Below are positions 25,035-34,257 of a stretch of 64,000 nucleotides of DNA, in pieces (within the stretch, counting starts at the first letter, position 1; the number at the start of each line of letters is the position of its first letter). Made by a program: the position numbers and the translations under genes. The stretch lies in the NCBI GenBank assembly GCA_016716405.1, contig JADJWK010000001.1, positions 248,001 through 312,000 on the forward strand. The letters run 5' to 3'. The notes beneath the pieces are model-generated. The model had not been told where the DNA came from. It ran no database searches and saw nothing but the letters and a program-made list of their open reading frames with translations. This stretch comes from Candidatus Melainabacteria bacterium (GTDB lineage Bacteria; Cyanobacteriota; Vampirovibrionia; Obscuribacterales; Obscuribacteraceae).

Positions 25035-26477
25035 TCAGGCGCCGCAGCTGAGACTGGGCTGTTTGCGAAGGATCGGGGCGAGCTTCCTTTCGATCAGGTC
25101 CTTCGCCTTGTCGAAATCGACTTTTTCGGGGTCCGCAAGATCTTTGTCGAGTTCGGCGCAGAGCTCGGCGAGAATCTCGTCGCAAACGATACCCGCTTCC
25201 TGAGCGAGCTTGTAAGGAACATTGGTGAAGGTCACGAGTGAATAGCGCGAGACATAATCGCTGCCGAACTTCTTCTCCAGTACCTTTTCGACCTTTTTAG
25301 CAAGCAAGAAGGAGGGATCGGCGACTTTGTCTCTCATCTCGATGAAATTCTCTACGGCCATGTCGGCGATGGCATCGCAATCGGCTTTGCGGGCCCCGGT
25401 AAAACGCTCGAAGAGATCCTTCCAGCCTGCGGCATCACCGGTCTCGAGCTTGCCGCCCTCGCCGGCGATCTCGTCGAGAAGCCGGTCGAAAACAGTGAGA
25501 TCCTCGAACCCGCAGTTCATACCCTGACCGAAAAACGGCACGATACCATGGGCGGCATCACCCACGAGAAGTGCCGCGCCACCGACACTCCAGGGAAGAG
25601 CCTTCACCGTCTCCATATGCCCGGTGGGATTCTCGGCGAAAGTCTCGAGCAGGTCGGGGATCAGGGGTACGGCGTCCGCGAATTCCTCCTGGAAGAAAGC
25701 CATCACCGACTCGTCGTCGACGAGATTGTCGAAGCTCTTTTCCCCTTCGTAAGGGAGGAAGAGAGTACAGGTGAAACTGCCGTCGAAATTGGGCAGGGCG
25801 ATGAGCATGAAACTGCCCCGGGGCCAGATATGAAGAGCGCTCTTTTCGATCTGGAAAGAGCCATTCGGTCCTGCCGGAATGAGCAGCTCTTTGTAGCCGT
25901 AGTCGAGTTTCTCGATGGTGGAGGCATAGCCGGAGCGCCGCATCATGGCTCGCCTGATCGTCGAGCCTCCACCGTCTGTACCGAATATCAGTCCGGCTTT
26001 CACCCGGAATTTCTCGGCTTTCTCGCCGGCGCGGAACTCGATGACATTCGTTTCGAAGTCGACGCTCTCCCCTCTCATATCAAAGTGAAAGCGGGCCCGG
26101 CCGGTCTTCTCCGCTTCATTCATGAGTATGATATTGAGACCGGCCCGAGAGACCGAGTTGCCGAATTCGGTATCATCTTTGCCGTACGGCTGGTAAGTGA
26201 GCTCGCCGTCTCGGGAGTGCATCATCCTTCCCAGCATGGGCACCAGCTCGGGCTCGACTCTGTCGATCACGCCAATCCGCTCGAGAGCGGTGAGACCACG
26301 GCAGGAGATATTGAGGTTGATGGACCGCCCGGCGCTGATTCTAGACTTGCGCATGTCCGGGCGCCGCTCGAACACATCGACCTGATAGCCGCGGCGGGTC
26401 AGATAGAGGGCCAGCAACGATCCGACGAGCCCGGCTCCGACTATGGCTATTTCGACCTGTCTGTCTGCCTCTGGCAT
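25035..26477 (-). CDS. kmo: Kynurenine 3-monooxygenase
   Basis: 480 aa FAD monooxygenase hydroxylating kynurenine to 3-hydroxykynurenine with NADPH and O2. FAD dinucleotide motif GAGLVG at 14-19, RSINLNISCRG near 50 (substrate/FAD side), and VGDAAHGIVPFFGQGMN around 300, the classic FAD-binding element of this family. ATG 26477 has AAGGAG 5 nt upstream; the GTG two codons earlier does not. It sits 15 bp after kynU. The C-terminal segment of about 100 residues is helical and soluble, without the clear membrane helix of the mitochondrial enzyme. Confidence 0.95.
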   Translation of the reverse strand: MPEADRQVEIAIVGAGLVGSLLALYLTRRGYQVDVFERRPDMRKSRISAGRSINLNISCRGLTALERIGVIDRVEPELVPMLGRMMHSRDGELTYQPYGKDDTEFGNSVSRAGLNIILMNEAEKTGRARFHFDMRGESVDFETNVIEFRAGEKAEKFRVKAGLIFGTDGGGSTIRRAMMRRSGYASTIEKLDYGYKELLIPAGPNGSFQIEKSALHIWPRGSFMLIALPNFDGSFTCTLFLPYEGEKSFDNLVDDESVMAFFQEEFADAVPLIPDLLETFAENPTGHMETVKALPWSVGGAALLVGDAAHGIVPFFGQGMNCGFEDLTVFDRLLDEIAGEGGKLETGDAAGWKDLFERFTGARKADCDAIADMAVENFIEMRDKVADPSFLLAKKVEKVLEKKFGSDYVSRYSLVTFTNVPYKLAQEAGIVCDEILAELCAELDKDLADPEKVDFDKAKDLIERKLAPILRKQPSLSCGA

Positions 26478-26492
26478 AATCACTCCTTGTTT

Positions 26493-27812
26493 CTATTGCG
26501 CAGCGCACTGTCTGACTATGGACGCGAACTCGAACACGTCGAGGAAGCTGTTATAGAGTGGGGTCGGGGCGGCCCGGATGATATCCGGCTCCCTGAAATC
26601 ACAGATCACGCCTCTTTCTTTGAGCGTCTCGAGCAAGGTCCTGGCGTTGAAACCGCCGGAGAATCGCAGTGAAAGCTGGCATCCGCGTTGAGCCGGATCG
26701 GCAGGAGTGATGATTGAGAGCCTCCCTGCCGGGATCTCGTTGAGAAGAAACTCGAGATAACCGGTGAGAAGCTCGCTTTTCTGCCGGAGCGCTCTCATAC
26801 CTGCCCGGTCGAATATAGACAGAGAAGCCATCAAAGCGGCCAGTTGAAAAATCGGCGGGTTGCTGAGCTGCCAGCCCTCGGCGCCGGGCATCGGGTCGAA
26901 ATGCCGATCCATCTTGAATCTTGACTGCTTGTTGTGCCCCCACCAGCCGGCGAACCTGGGCAGGTCGAAACTGCGGCCATGACGCTGGTGGACGAAACAA
27001 CCAGCAAGGCTGCCGGGTCCGGAATTGAGATACTTGTAACTGCACCAGACCGCGAAATCGACATTCCAGTCATGGAGCTCCAGAAAGAGATTGCCGGCTC
27101 CATGCGCGAGATTGAGACCGACCAGGCAGCCTTTCCTGTGCGCCGCCTCGACGATGGGACCGATCTCGAACGCCTGTCCGGTCAAATAATTGACATTGCC
27201 GAGCATGACCAGAGCCACTTCATCGCCCCTGGATTCGATCAGATCGACTATATCCGCGGTTCTCAGCGTGCTCTCCCCCTCTCTGGGCAAGAGCTCGATC
27301 ACCGCCTCTTCCGGATCGTAGCCATGAAAAGCAGCCTGAGACGCCACCGCATATTGATCGGAGGGAAAGGCGCCGCCTTCTACGATGATTTTGTGCCGGG
27401 CTTTCTCCGGCCGGTAGAACGAGACCATCATCAGATGCAGGTTGACGGTCAGGGTGTTCATGACCACCACTTCTTCCGGCAGAGCGCCCACCAGCCCGGC
27501 GCTCATCTCGGTAAGATTCTCGTGATAAGGGAGCCAGGGTCGGCGGGCATGGAAATGACCTTCCACCCCGTAAGCAGCCCAGTCCTCGAGCTCCCGGTCG
27601 ATATAGTCCCTGGTCTTGCGCGGCTGCAGCCCCAGAGAATTGCCGGCGAGGTAGATACAGGGACTCTGGCCGTCTTCATGCTTGCCGGTCCGGAGCGATT
27701 CGGGAGACGGGATCAGGAACTCGTCACGATAAGATGCGAGCGGATCCTTGCCGTCCAGGTCACGGGCGAAAGCTTCGCTGTTCTCGTACTTGACCTTACC
27801 CGATACCACCAT
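26493..27812 (-). CDS. kynU: Kynureninase
   Basis: 439 aa PLP enzyme cleaving (3-hydroxy)kynurenine to (3-hydroxy)anthranilate and alanine. The Schiff-base Lys260 is in WCSYKYLNSGPG; FPSD (149-152), Thr122 and His237 of the PLP site are present. Unusually, residue 234 is Asn (GLNLAHGAGN), where most kynureninases have the Asp that contacts the PLP ring nitrogen (Asp250 in human). ATG 27812 follows GAGGTG. Placed between haaO and kmo, 61 bp after the former, so the three steps are encoded together. Confidence 0.95.
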   Translation of the reverse strand: MVVSGKVKYENSEAFARDLDGKDPLASYRDEFLIPSPESLRTGKHEDGQSPCIYLAGNSLGLQPRKTRDYIDRELEDWAAYGVEGHFHARRPWLPYHENLTEMSAGLVGALPEEVVVMNTLTVNLHLMMVSFYRPEKARHKIIVEGGAFPSDQYAVASQAAFHGYDPEEAVIELLPREGESTLRTADIVDLIESRGDEVALVMLGNVNYLTGQAFEIGPIVEAAHRKGCLVGLNLAHGAGNLFLELHDWNVDFAVWCSYKYLNSGPGSLAGCFVHQRHGRSFDLPRFAGWWGHNKQSRFKMDRHFDPMPGAEGWQLSNPPIFQLAALMASLSIFDRAGMRALRQKSELLTGYLEFLLNEIPAGRLSIITPADPAQRGCQLSLRFSGGFNARTLLETLKERGVICDFREPDIIRAAPTPLYNSFLDVFEFASIVRQCAAQ

Positions 27813-27873
27813 TTATTCACACCTCAGACACACCGCCGTCACCGCTCGGGACCCGCTTTCATGAAAGCCTCGC

Positions 27874-28389
27874 TCAAGCGGGCTTTTCCATCTTCGTCCC
27901 GCATTTCTTGCAGGTAGAATTGTCCGGGTTTCCGTAGAATCGATCGAAGATCGGGGGAAGCTGGCTGACTATGTCGGTGAGAGTGAAATACTCTTCGTAG
28001 AGCTTCTCGCCGCAGTCCCTGCAGTACCACTGGAAGCCGTCCTTCTCCCCGGGAAGACGCTTGCGCTCCACCACCAGCCCCACCGTATCGGCAGGACGCT
28101 GGGGAGAATGAGGCATGCCGCCCGGCAGGAGAAAAATCTCCCCTTGCTTGATGCTTATATCAACCGGCTTGCCTTCGTCGATCACTTTCAGGACGATGTC
28201 CCCTTCGAGCTGGTAGAAGAACTCCTCGCCTTCGTTGACATGATAGTCGGTGCGGCTGTTCGGTCCACCGACAACCATGATGATGAACTCGCGGTCCTCC
28301 CAGACCAGCTTGTTTCCCACTGGCGGCTTGAGCGAGTCTCTGTGCTCGTCGATCCATTTCTGGAAATTGATTGACGATAGCCGGCTCAT
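27874..28389 (-). CDS. haaO: 3-hydroxyanthranilate 3,4-dioxygenase
   Basis: 171 aa cupin dioxygenase opening the 3-hydroxyanthranilate ring to the precursor of quinolinate. Fe(II) ligands His50, Glu56 and His94 match the known His51/Glu57/His95 of the Cupriavidus enzyme; the bacterial rubredoxin-like CxxC pairs (CRDC and CKKC) are at the C terminus. ATG 28389 follows GGGAGG. First gene of the minus-strand run, about 40 nt downstream of a good promoter. Confidence 0.95.
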   Translation of the reverse strand: MSRLSSINFQKWIDEHRDSLKPPVGNKLVWEDREFIIMVVGGPNSRTDYHVNEGEEFFYQLEGDIVLKVIDEGKPVDISIKQGEIFLLPGGMPHSPQRPADTVGLVVERKRLPGEKDGFQWYCRDCGEKLYEEYFTLTDIVSQLPPIFDRFYGNPDNSTCKKCGTKMEKPA

Positions 28390-28435
28390 CTTGAACACCT
28401 CCCGGAGCGACTGCGGAGGTCCACATATATACATG

Positions 28436-28464
28436 AGACAACTGGAAATAACAAGGAAGCACGG
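28436..28464 (-). promoter_or_regulatory. Sigma70-type promoter of the kynurenine operon
   Basis: On the minus strand: -35 TTGTTA (28464-28459), a 17-nt spacer, and -10 TATATA (28441-28436). Transcription would start near 28429, giving a leader of about 40 nt before haaO. Confidence 0.65.
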
Positions 28465-28590
28465 AAAGACAACCGGCTCTGCACCACATTCGATATCAAG
28501 AGGCGAGATCCGCCCAGCAAGAACATTCTTTCGCCAGGCTTTCAGGGGCGAATTAATGTGACGAGCCACGACCGGTGATTCTGAATCTCG

Positions 28591-28596
28591 TATAAT
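28591..28596 (+). promoter_or_regulatory. Candidate -10 box upstream of gadB
   Basis: Consensus TATAAT, with only a weak -35 match (ACGACC) 17 nt upstream. It would give a leader of about 150 nt. The divergent region 28465-28753 holds no gene. Confidence 0.45.
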
Positions 28597-28753
28597 ACAG
28601 CCCTCTGCTGAGCGAAATCGCGCTACTGACTACCGTCCGTAAGACTGCGCCGGAAACTTGCATACATTTGCAGACGGAGCGCCGAAATCCGGAAGCGCTT
28701 GTCATCTGGAGCAGAGAACTTTTTGATTGAATCACCGCAGACTGGAGGAGCAG

Positions 28754-30151
28754 ATGGTACTTGCCGAAGTAAGAGAAATTCTCGAAGAACAGGAACACAA
28801 GGGACATCACACCCCCGCCTATAGCGCGCGCTATCTCTCCAAACCGATCCCGAAATACGAGATGCCGGAGGAATCGATGCCGGCGGATGTGGCCTACCAG
28901 CTCTGTCATGACGAGATGAATCTGGACGGCAACCCCACCCTCAACCTTGCCTCTTTCGTGACCACCTGGATGGAGCCGCAAGCCAGAAAGCTCATCGAAG
29001 AGTCCCTGAACAAGAATCTCATCGACCGTGATGAATACCCGCAGACTCAAGAAGTCGAGCATCGTTGCATCAACATGCTGGCCCGTCTCTTCAACGCCCC
29101 CAGAGGCGCCAAGCCCACCGGCACTTCCACCATCGGCTCATCGGAAGCGATCATGCTCTGCGGGCTCGCCCACAAGTGGAACTGGCGCGACCGCCGCAAG
29201 AAGGAAGGAAAGTCTTTCGACAAGCCCAATATGGTTCTGGGAACCAATACCCAGGTTGTCTGGCACAAATTCGGGCGCTATTTCGACGTCGAGGAGAGAG
29301 CTATCCCGATGAAATCGGACTGCTACACCCTGGACCCGAGCGCCGTACTCGAAGCGGTTGACGAAAACACCATCCTGGTGGCTCCGATCCTCGGTCAGAC
29401 ATTCACCGGGGAGCTCGATCCCATCGAGGAGATCAACGACAGGCTGGTAAACCTCAAGAAGAAAACCGGTCTCGATATTCCCATCCACGTTGATGCCGCC
29501 AGTGGTGGCTTTGTCATTCCCTTCACCCAGCCCAATCTGCACTGGGATTTTCGCCTGGAGCAAGTGAAGTCGATCAACGCATCCGGACACAAGTTCGGCC
29601 TGGTCTACCCCGGCATCGGCTGGGCAGTCTGGCGCGACGAGAATGAGCTGCCCAGGGATCTCGTCTTCAACATCAATTACCTGGGCGGCAATATGGGTAC
29701 TTTCACCCTCAACTTCTCTCAGGGTGGCAGCCATGTGATTGCCCAGTATTACAACTTCATCCGTCTGGGTCGGGAAGGCTACCGGGACATCATGGCGAAC
29801 TGTCTGGCCAATGCGCACTATCTCAAAGACGGCTTGATCAAGACAGGCGAATTCGACATAATCAGCAAAGACAACACCATCCCGATTGTCGTGGCAAAAC
29901 TCAAGGATTTCGAGAAGGACTTCGATGTTTTCGATCTCTCCCACGTTCTGAGAACCAGGGGCTGGACGGTACCGGCCTACACCATGCCGCCCAACGCCGA
30001 AGAAACAGCAGTGATCAGGGTAGTGGTCAGGGAGAGCTTCACCCGGGATCTGGCCGACATTCTTCTCTCCGATATAAGAGAGGCAATAGACCAGCTCAAC
30101 GAGACCCGGGGCAAGCGCACCATCGTCCTGGGTGAAAGCCACATCTGCTAA
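28754..30151 (+). CDS. gadB: Glutamate decarboxylase
   Basis: 465 aa PLP enzyme converting glutamate to GABA and CO2, consuming a proton. The full GadB layout is visible: ARYLSKPIPKYEMPE near the start, GSSEAIMLCGLA, HVDAASGGFV and the PLP lysine in NASGHKFGLVYPG; the C terminus carries a His (LGESHIC) as in GadB, where it acts in pH gating. ATG 28754 has GGAGGAG directly upstream. No GABA antiporter is adjacent, since the next gene is an unrelated 8-TM protein, so acid resistance is not established. Confidence 0.95.
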   Translation: MVLAEVREILEEQEHKGHHTPAYSARYLSKPIPKYEMPEESMPADVAYQLCHDEMNLDGNPTLNLASFVTTWMEPQARKLIEESLNKNLIDRDEYPQTQEVEHRCINMLARLFNAPRGAKPTGTSTIGSSEAIMLCGLAHKWNWRDRRKKEGKSFDKPNMVLGTNTQVVWHKFGRYFDVEERAIPMKSDCYTLDPSAVLEAVDENTILVAPILGQTFTGELDPIEEINDRLVNLKKKTGLDIPIHVDAASGGFVIPFTQPNLHWDFRLEQVKSINASGHKFGLVYPGIGWAVWRDENELPRDLVFNINYLGGNMGTFTLNFSQGGSHVIAQYYNFIRLGREGYRDIMANCLANAHYLKDGLIKTGEFDIISKDNTIPIVVAKLKDFEKDFDVFDLSHVLRTRGWTVPAYTMPPNAEETAVIRVVVRESFTRDLADILLSDIREAIDQLNETRGKRTIVLGESHIC

Positions 30152-30269
30152 CAAAAGCGCTTGCTCGCACAAGCACCAGATTTCTCGGAGATCACCACCG
30201 AACCCAGGTCCCTCCGAGAAACCGGTCCCGGACAAACCAGCAGACCCCCCAGCAGATAAAAACAGACAC

Positions 30270-30301
30270 TTGTAATATCCGGGCCAGCCCGGGGGTATAT
30301 T
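30270..30301 (+). promoter_or_regulatory. Candidate promoter of the 8-TM gene
   Basis: TTGTAA (30270-30275) and GGGGGTATATT with TATATT at 30296-30301. The spacer of 20 nt is long, so the match is modest; a GC-rich arm (CCGGGCCAGCCCGGG) lies in between. Confidence 0.35.
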
Positions 30302-30328
30302 AAGCTAACACAAACTCACAGGCCCCCC

Positions 30329-31495
30329 ATGTCAGCCGAGAAGAGCGTTTACAAGACCGCCTGGACTCCCAGCAAGAGCGGAGCCGGCACTCTGGTAGCA
30401 ACCGTTCTGGTTCTGGTCGGACTACCCTATTACTTCACCGTCACTGTCGATATCCAGGGCGTCCGGCTGATAGCAGGACAGATTATCGTGTCCCTGTTCG
30501 CTATCTTCTTCTTCTACGAAGGGATCTCCCGCCTGCAGCAATACCGTGTAGCCCTGGTCCTCTTTTCCCTGACAGCGACGCTCGGTCTGGTGGCCAATCT
30601 GGCTCACCAGTCGGTGCAGCTTCTGGGCGGGCAAATGATTCAGCTGGATGCGATCAGCTACGGTCTCATCAATCTGGGGGCCGTTGCCGCCACCCTGCTT
30701 CTATACCGCATCAAGAAAGTCCCCGCCGAAAGAGAAGACAGCCTGCCGGGATCGCCAGGGCGCCTCATTCCCACCCCGCTGGCGATACCACTAGCGGTAC
30801 TGGCAATATTCCTCTACGCCATGCAATACGCGCCCTATATTTTCCACATCAAGAAATTCTCCACCACCGTCGGCTTTTTCTGCTGGTGCCAGGCCGGGCT
30901 CATTGCTCTCTATATCAACACATTCTTCAAACGCCCGACGCTCGAGGAAAACTACAAAACCTTCCTGACCCTGCTCAGCCTCATTATGCTTCTGGGTGGA
31001 TTCGCCAATCTCATCAACCAGAACACGCAGCTCCGGCCCGGTTTCAGAATCGAGCTCGAATGCGGGGAGTATATGATGATGAATCTGGGAGCCCTTCTGT
31101 GCATGCTCGCCTATCGTGCGGTGAAGAGTTACAACCAGTCCGTCGCCAGGGCAGACGCGGCAGCCGCGGCAGTCGCCACCGGAGCCCAGGAGCCACCGGA
31201 AGTATCTTCCGGAGAAGTCTCGCCGAAAGAAGCACCGAAAGAGACTCGAGAAGAAGAATCAGCAATCTCGTCGGCAGTATCGACGGAGATCGCCCCGGAG
31301 GCTCCCGAAGACGAGAAAAAGGCTGTCGAGGCATTCCCGGACGAGCCTCAAGAGGATGGCGGCGATAAAGCGAAAGAAACCCGGGTCGAGCCGGAAGAAA
31401 ATGGCTCGGACAGGCACGATTCCGCCACCGCTTCCGATACCAATACCACCAGCAAAAGCGCAAAGAAAAAGAGCAAGAAAGGCAAGCAAGCCTGA
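30329..31495 (+). CDS. 8-TM protein with internal duplication and charged tail
   Basis: 388 aa. Eight transmembrane segments (about 20-42, 46-66, 72-95, 107-125, 147-168, 178-198, 206-228, 238-258) followed by a 120-residue Glu/Lys/Ser-rich tail ending KKKSKKGKQA. The second and fourth TM pairs are similar: ANLAHQSVQL..ISYGLINLGA against ANLINQNTQL..EYMMMNLGA, so it arose from a duplicated 4-TM unit. No known family recognised. ATG 30329 has no strong Shine-Dalgarno. Possibly a sensor or transporter with a cytoplasmic interaction tail. Confidence 0.7.
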   Translation: MSAEKSVYKTAWTPSKSGAGTLVATVLVLVGLPYYFTVTVDIQGVRLIAGQIIVSLFAIFFFYEGISRLQQYRVALVLFSLTATLGLVANLAHQSVQLLGGQMIQLDAISYGLINLGAVAATLLLYRIKKVPAEREDSLPGSPGRLIPTPLAIPLAVLAIFLYAMQYAPYIFHIKKFSTTVGFFCWCQAGLIALYINTFFKRPTLEENYKTFLTLLSLIMLLGGFANLINQNTQLRPGFRIELECGEYMMMNLGALLCMLAYRAVKSYNQSVARADAAAAAVATGAQEPPEVSSGEVSPKEAPKETREEESAISSAVSTEIAPEAPEDEKKAVEAFPDEPQEDGGDKAKETRVEPEENGSDRHDSATASDTNTTSKSAKKKSKKGKQA

Positions 31496-31533
31496 TCTGC
31501 TAGAATAATCTCCCACCGCCAGGGAGTATGTGT

Positions 31534-32061
31534 ATGCTTTTGAAAGGAAAAAAGGCTCTGATCATCGCCGGCCCTGATTTCGAGGACCGCGAGCTGTTCT
31601 ATCCCTACTACCGCCTCCTGGAAGAAGGCGTCGAAGTCAAGATAGCGGGCATCGGAGACAGGCAGTACAAGGGCAAATACGGAGTGCCAATCGAAGTGCA
31701 CGGGCAGTGCGAGGACTTCACCGGCGAGAGCTTCGATGCCGTGATCATCCCGGGAGGCTGGGCTCCTGACAAGATACGAGCCAACGAGGCTGCTCTCGAG
31801 ATTGTCGCGGACACCTTCAAGAAGGGCGGGGTGGTATCCGCTATCTGTCACGGTCCCTGGGTGCTCGCATCGGCAGAGATTCTCAAAGGACGGAAAGTGA
31901 CGAGCTACAAGAACATCCGCCACGACCTCATCCACGCTGGCGCTGCCTGGTCCGACGCCGAGGTCGTGGTGGACGGCAATCTGATAACCTCGAGAACCCC
32001 GGCGGACCTGCCTGCCTTCATGACTGCCATAGTCAAGCAGATGCAGCTGGCCCGGGTCTGA
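31534..32061 (+). CDS. DJ-1/PfpI family protein
   Basis: 175 aa. Class I glutamine amidotransferase-like fold of the PfpI group: it has VIIPGGWAPD (nucleophile-elbow partner Glu/Asp region) and the nucleophile Cys in SAICHGPWVLASA, followed by VTSYKNIRHDL. Family members are proteases, glyoxalases or deglycases, and the role here is undecided. ATG 31534 is used because AGGGAG is 7 nt upstream; ATG 31528 is too close to it. Confidence 0.9.
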   Translation: MLLKGKKALIIAGPDFEDRELFYPYYRLLEEGVEVKIAGIGDRQYKGKYGVPIEVHGQCEDFTGESFDAVIIPGGWAPDKIRANEAALEIVADTFKKGGVVSAICHGPWVLASAEILKGRKVTSYKNIRHDLIHAGAAWSDAEVVVDGNLITSRTPADLPAFMTAIVKQMQLARV

Positions 32062-32218
32062 CCTCGATCCCATCGACTCCGGACCGATAATAAAATCGTC
32101 CTGTTTGCAGGCGACAGCGAGGAGGTGCCGGAGGGGCTGGTGAGACAACCCGGTTTCGCCGGTCATGCCCGAGGGTATAACCTTCTCTGTCAATCCCTAA
32201 TCTGGCGTAATTTTTATA

Positions 32219-32569
32219 ATGGCTAATGTTCTGGTAGTCGAGGATGATGAATTCCTTCAAGAGCTTCTGGCCGAGTGCCTCTCCGCTTGCGACCACACTG
32301 TCGAGCTGGCCGGCACCGGAAAAGACGCCCTGACCAAGATGGACTCCAATTCCTTCGACGTAATCCTCCTCGACTGGCAGCTTCCCGATATGGAAGGCAT
32401 CTCGATCCTCAAGCAATACCGCAGCGGAGAAGGTAAAGCGAAGGTCGTAATGCTCACAGGCATGCGAGACAAAGCCGCGGAAGTAAAAAGCCTGGGAGCG
32501 GACGAGTTCCTAGCCAAACCGTTTAAAATGCACGAAGTCATCGAGGTCCTGGATAAAGTCACCTCCTGA
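32219..32569 (+). CDS. Single-domain response regulator
   Basis: 116 aa receiver only. Acidic pocket VVEDDE (8-9), phospho-acceptor Asp near 51 in VILLDWQLPD, Thr in MLTGMRD and Lys in LAKPFK. ATG 32219 has no Shine-Dalgarno and overlaps a TATAAT (32215-32220), yet no later start keeps the receiver intact. It lies 23 bp before the Hpt-REC-REC-GGDEF gene and probably takes part in the same phosphorelay. Confidence 0.9.
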   Translation: MANVLVVEDDEFLQELLAECLSACDHTVELAGTGKDALTKMDSNSFDVILLDWQLPDMEGISILKQYRSGEGKAKVVMLTGMRDKAAEVKSLGADEFLAKPFKMHEVIEVLDKVTS

Positions 32570-32592
32570 CCGGAACAGCCTCGGAGCAGCAA

Positions 32593-34257
32593 ATGGCAGA
32601 CCAGCCGGCAACCAAGAGCGTCAAGAAAGCAATAGACGAGTCCAAAGAGCGCTTCCTGAAAGTCGCCATGGAGCGTATTAACAAAGCTCGCAAAATTCTC
32701 GAGGAAATCGAGAATGGCACCAGCGATCAGCTCAAGATCGAGAATCTATGCCGGTTTTACCATCAGCTAGCCGGGGCCGGCGGGCTCTACGAGATGAACG
32801 AATTCTGCGCCTGCGCCATCGCCGCAGAAGATCTCTCCATGCAACTCCCTGAGCTCAAAGAAAAGGATTTCACATCCACGGTCAACCAGCTCGTTCAATT
32901 GACCGACAAGCTCACAAGGCTGGTCACCGAAGCAGGCGAAGAGCCCGCAGACAACGCTCAGGCGCAATACGAAGCCGAACTCGCCAAACAATCGAAAAGC
33001 GGCAATTTCAAAGCCCAGATCTTGAACACGGTCCTGGTGGTCTCCACCAATCCCAACACCACCCGCAATCTTGCCGGAATACTGGACAAGCTCGGGATCA
33101 ATATGGAGCACTGCAGCACCTACGAGGAAGCCCGAAACTATATCGAGGATCAGCTTCCCGATGGTCTGGTGGTCTGCACCCCCATCTCGGGAGGCTCTCC
33201 TCTGAACCTTTCCACCGCCATCCGCAAAAAAGAGGGCGGTGAGGACATTCCAATAGTTTTCGTCAGCGATGTGGACAATTTTCTCGATAAGGTCAAAGCC
33301 ATTCAAGCCGGCTGCGATGCCTTCTGGGACATCAATGCCTCGGTCCAGCAGATCGAGGACAAGGCGAGACGAACCTTCGCCAAGCTCAGCCACAAGAAAT
33401 ACAAGATCCTTCTGGTCGAGGACGATCCCGTTCAGGCTACAGCCATGTACAACTTCCTCGTCTCCGCCGGATTCGATGCTTTTGTCATGACCAATGCCGA
33501 GGAGTTCGAAGAAGGGCTACTCTCCAGCCAGCCGGACCTGATCATCCTGGATGTGATGCTCGGCGAGATTACCGGATTCGAGCTGGCTCGCTATGTGCGC
33601 CAGAACGAGAAGTTCTCCACCACCCCGATCATCTTCCTCACCACCCAGAATGCCCTGAATTTCCATATCCAGGGAGCCAGGCTCGGGGACGACTACCTGA
33701 TCAAGCCGGCAGCCCCCCAGCTGCTCGTGGCGACCATCGCCGGGCGCCTGGAGCGCTACAAGACCATTGCGGACCTGATGGGCAGAGACGCCCTCACCGG
33801 CACCCTCAGCTATGCGGAGTTCATGAAGGAGGCGGAGCGGGTAAGCGGACGCCAGGACATCGAGCCGAGCATTCTGGTCATCGATATAAACGGTCTTGCA
33901 AAAATCAACGAAAAACACGGCTATGCCTCCGGCGAGAAAGTCATTGCCGCTCTTGCCGAGCAGCTCAAGCGTACTATTCGCAATTTCGGCATCATCGGTC
34001 GCCTGGCCGGAGACGAGTTCGGGATTCTGGCTGACTCGATGTCCGATACCGAGCTCCTCGAGCTGGCCAGCTATCTCAAGAACGAATTCAGCAAACTGCA
34101 ATTCACCTCCGACGAAGGCGAGTTCTCCGTAACTATCACCTGCGGGATAAGCAGGCTCAAAGAAGGAGTCACATCGGTGAACGAATGGCTCAATTCCGCC
34201 TATGAGGCTGCCCGCATCGCCAAACAGCACGGCAGCGACAGTGTCGGCATAGACTGA
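32593..34257 (+). CDS. Hpt-REC-REC-GGDEF diguanylate cyclase
   Basis: 554 aa. Order: Hpt-like helical domain (about 20-115, His57 in FYHQLAGAGG), a receiver (145-255) whose acceptor position reads GLVVCTPIS rather than Asp, a second receiver (270-385) with Asp in LIILDVMLGE and Lys in LIKPAA, and a GGDEF domain (395-554) with AGDEF at 472-476. The Ala in place of Gly1 is tolerated in active cyclases, so c-di-GMP synthesis is likely. Start ATG 32593 follows CGGAGCAGCAA. Pairs with the upstream receiver. Confidence 0.9.
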   Translation: MADQPATKSVKKAIDESKERFLKVAMERINKARKILEEIENGTSDQLKIENLCRFYHQLAGAGGLYEMNEFCACAIAAEDLSMQLPELKEKDFTSTVNQLVQLTDKLTRLVTEAGEEPADNAQAQYEAELAKQSKSGNFKAQILNTVLVVSTNPNTTRNLAGILDKLGINMEHCSTYEEARNYIEDQLPDGLVVCTPISGGSPLNLSTAIRKKEGGEDIPIVFVSDVDNFLDKVKAIQAGCDAFWDINASVQQIEDKARRTFAKLSHKKYKILLVEDDPVQATAMYNFLVSAGFDAFVMTNAEEFEEGLLSSQPDLIILDVMLGEITGFELARYVRQNEKFSTTPIIFLTTQNALNFHIQGARLGDDYLIKPAAPQLLVATIAGRLERYKTIADLMGRDALTGTLSYAEFMKEAERVSGRQDIEPSILVIDINGLAKINEKHGYASGEKVIAALAEQLKRTIRNFGIIGRLAGDEFGILADSMSDTELLELASYLKNEFSKLQFTSDEGEFSVTITCGISRLKEGVTSVNEWLNSAYEAARIAKQHGSDSVGID

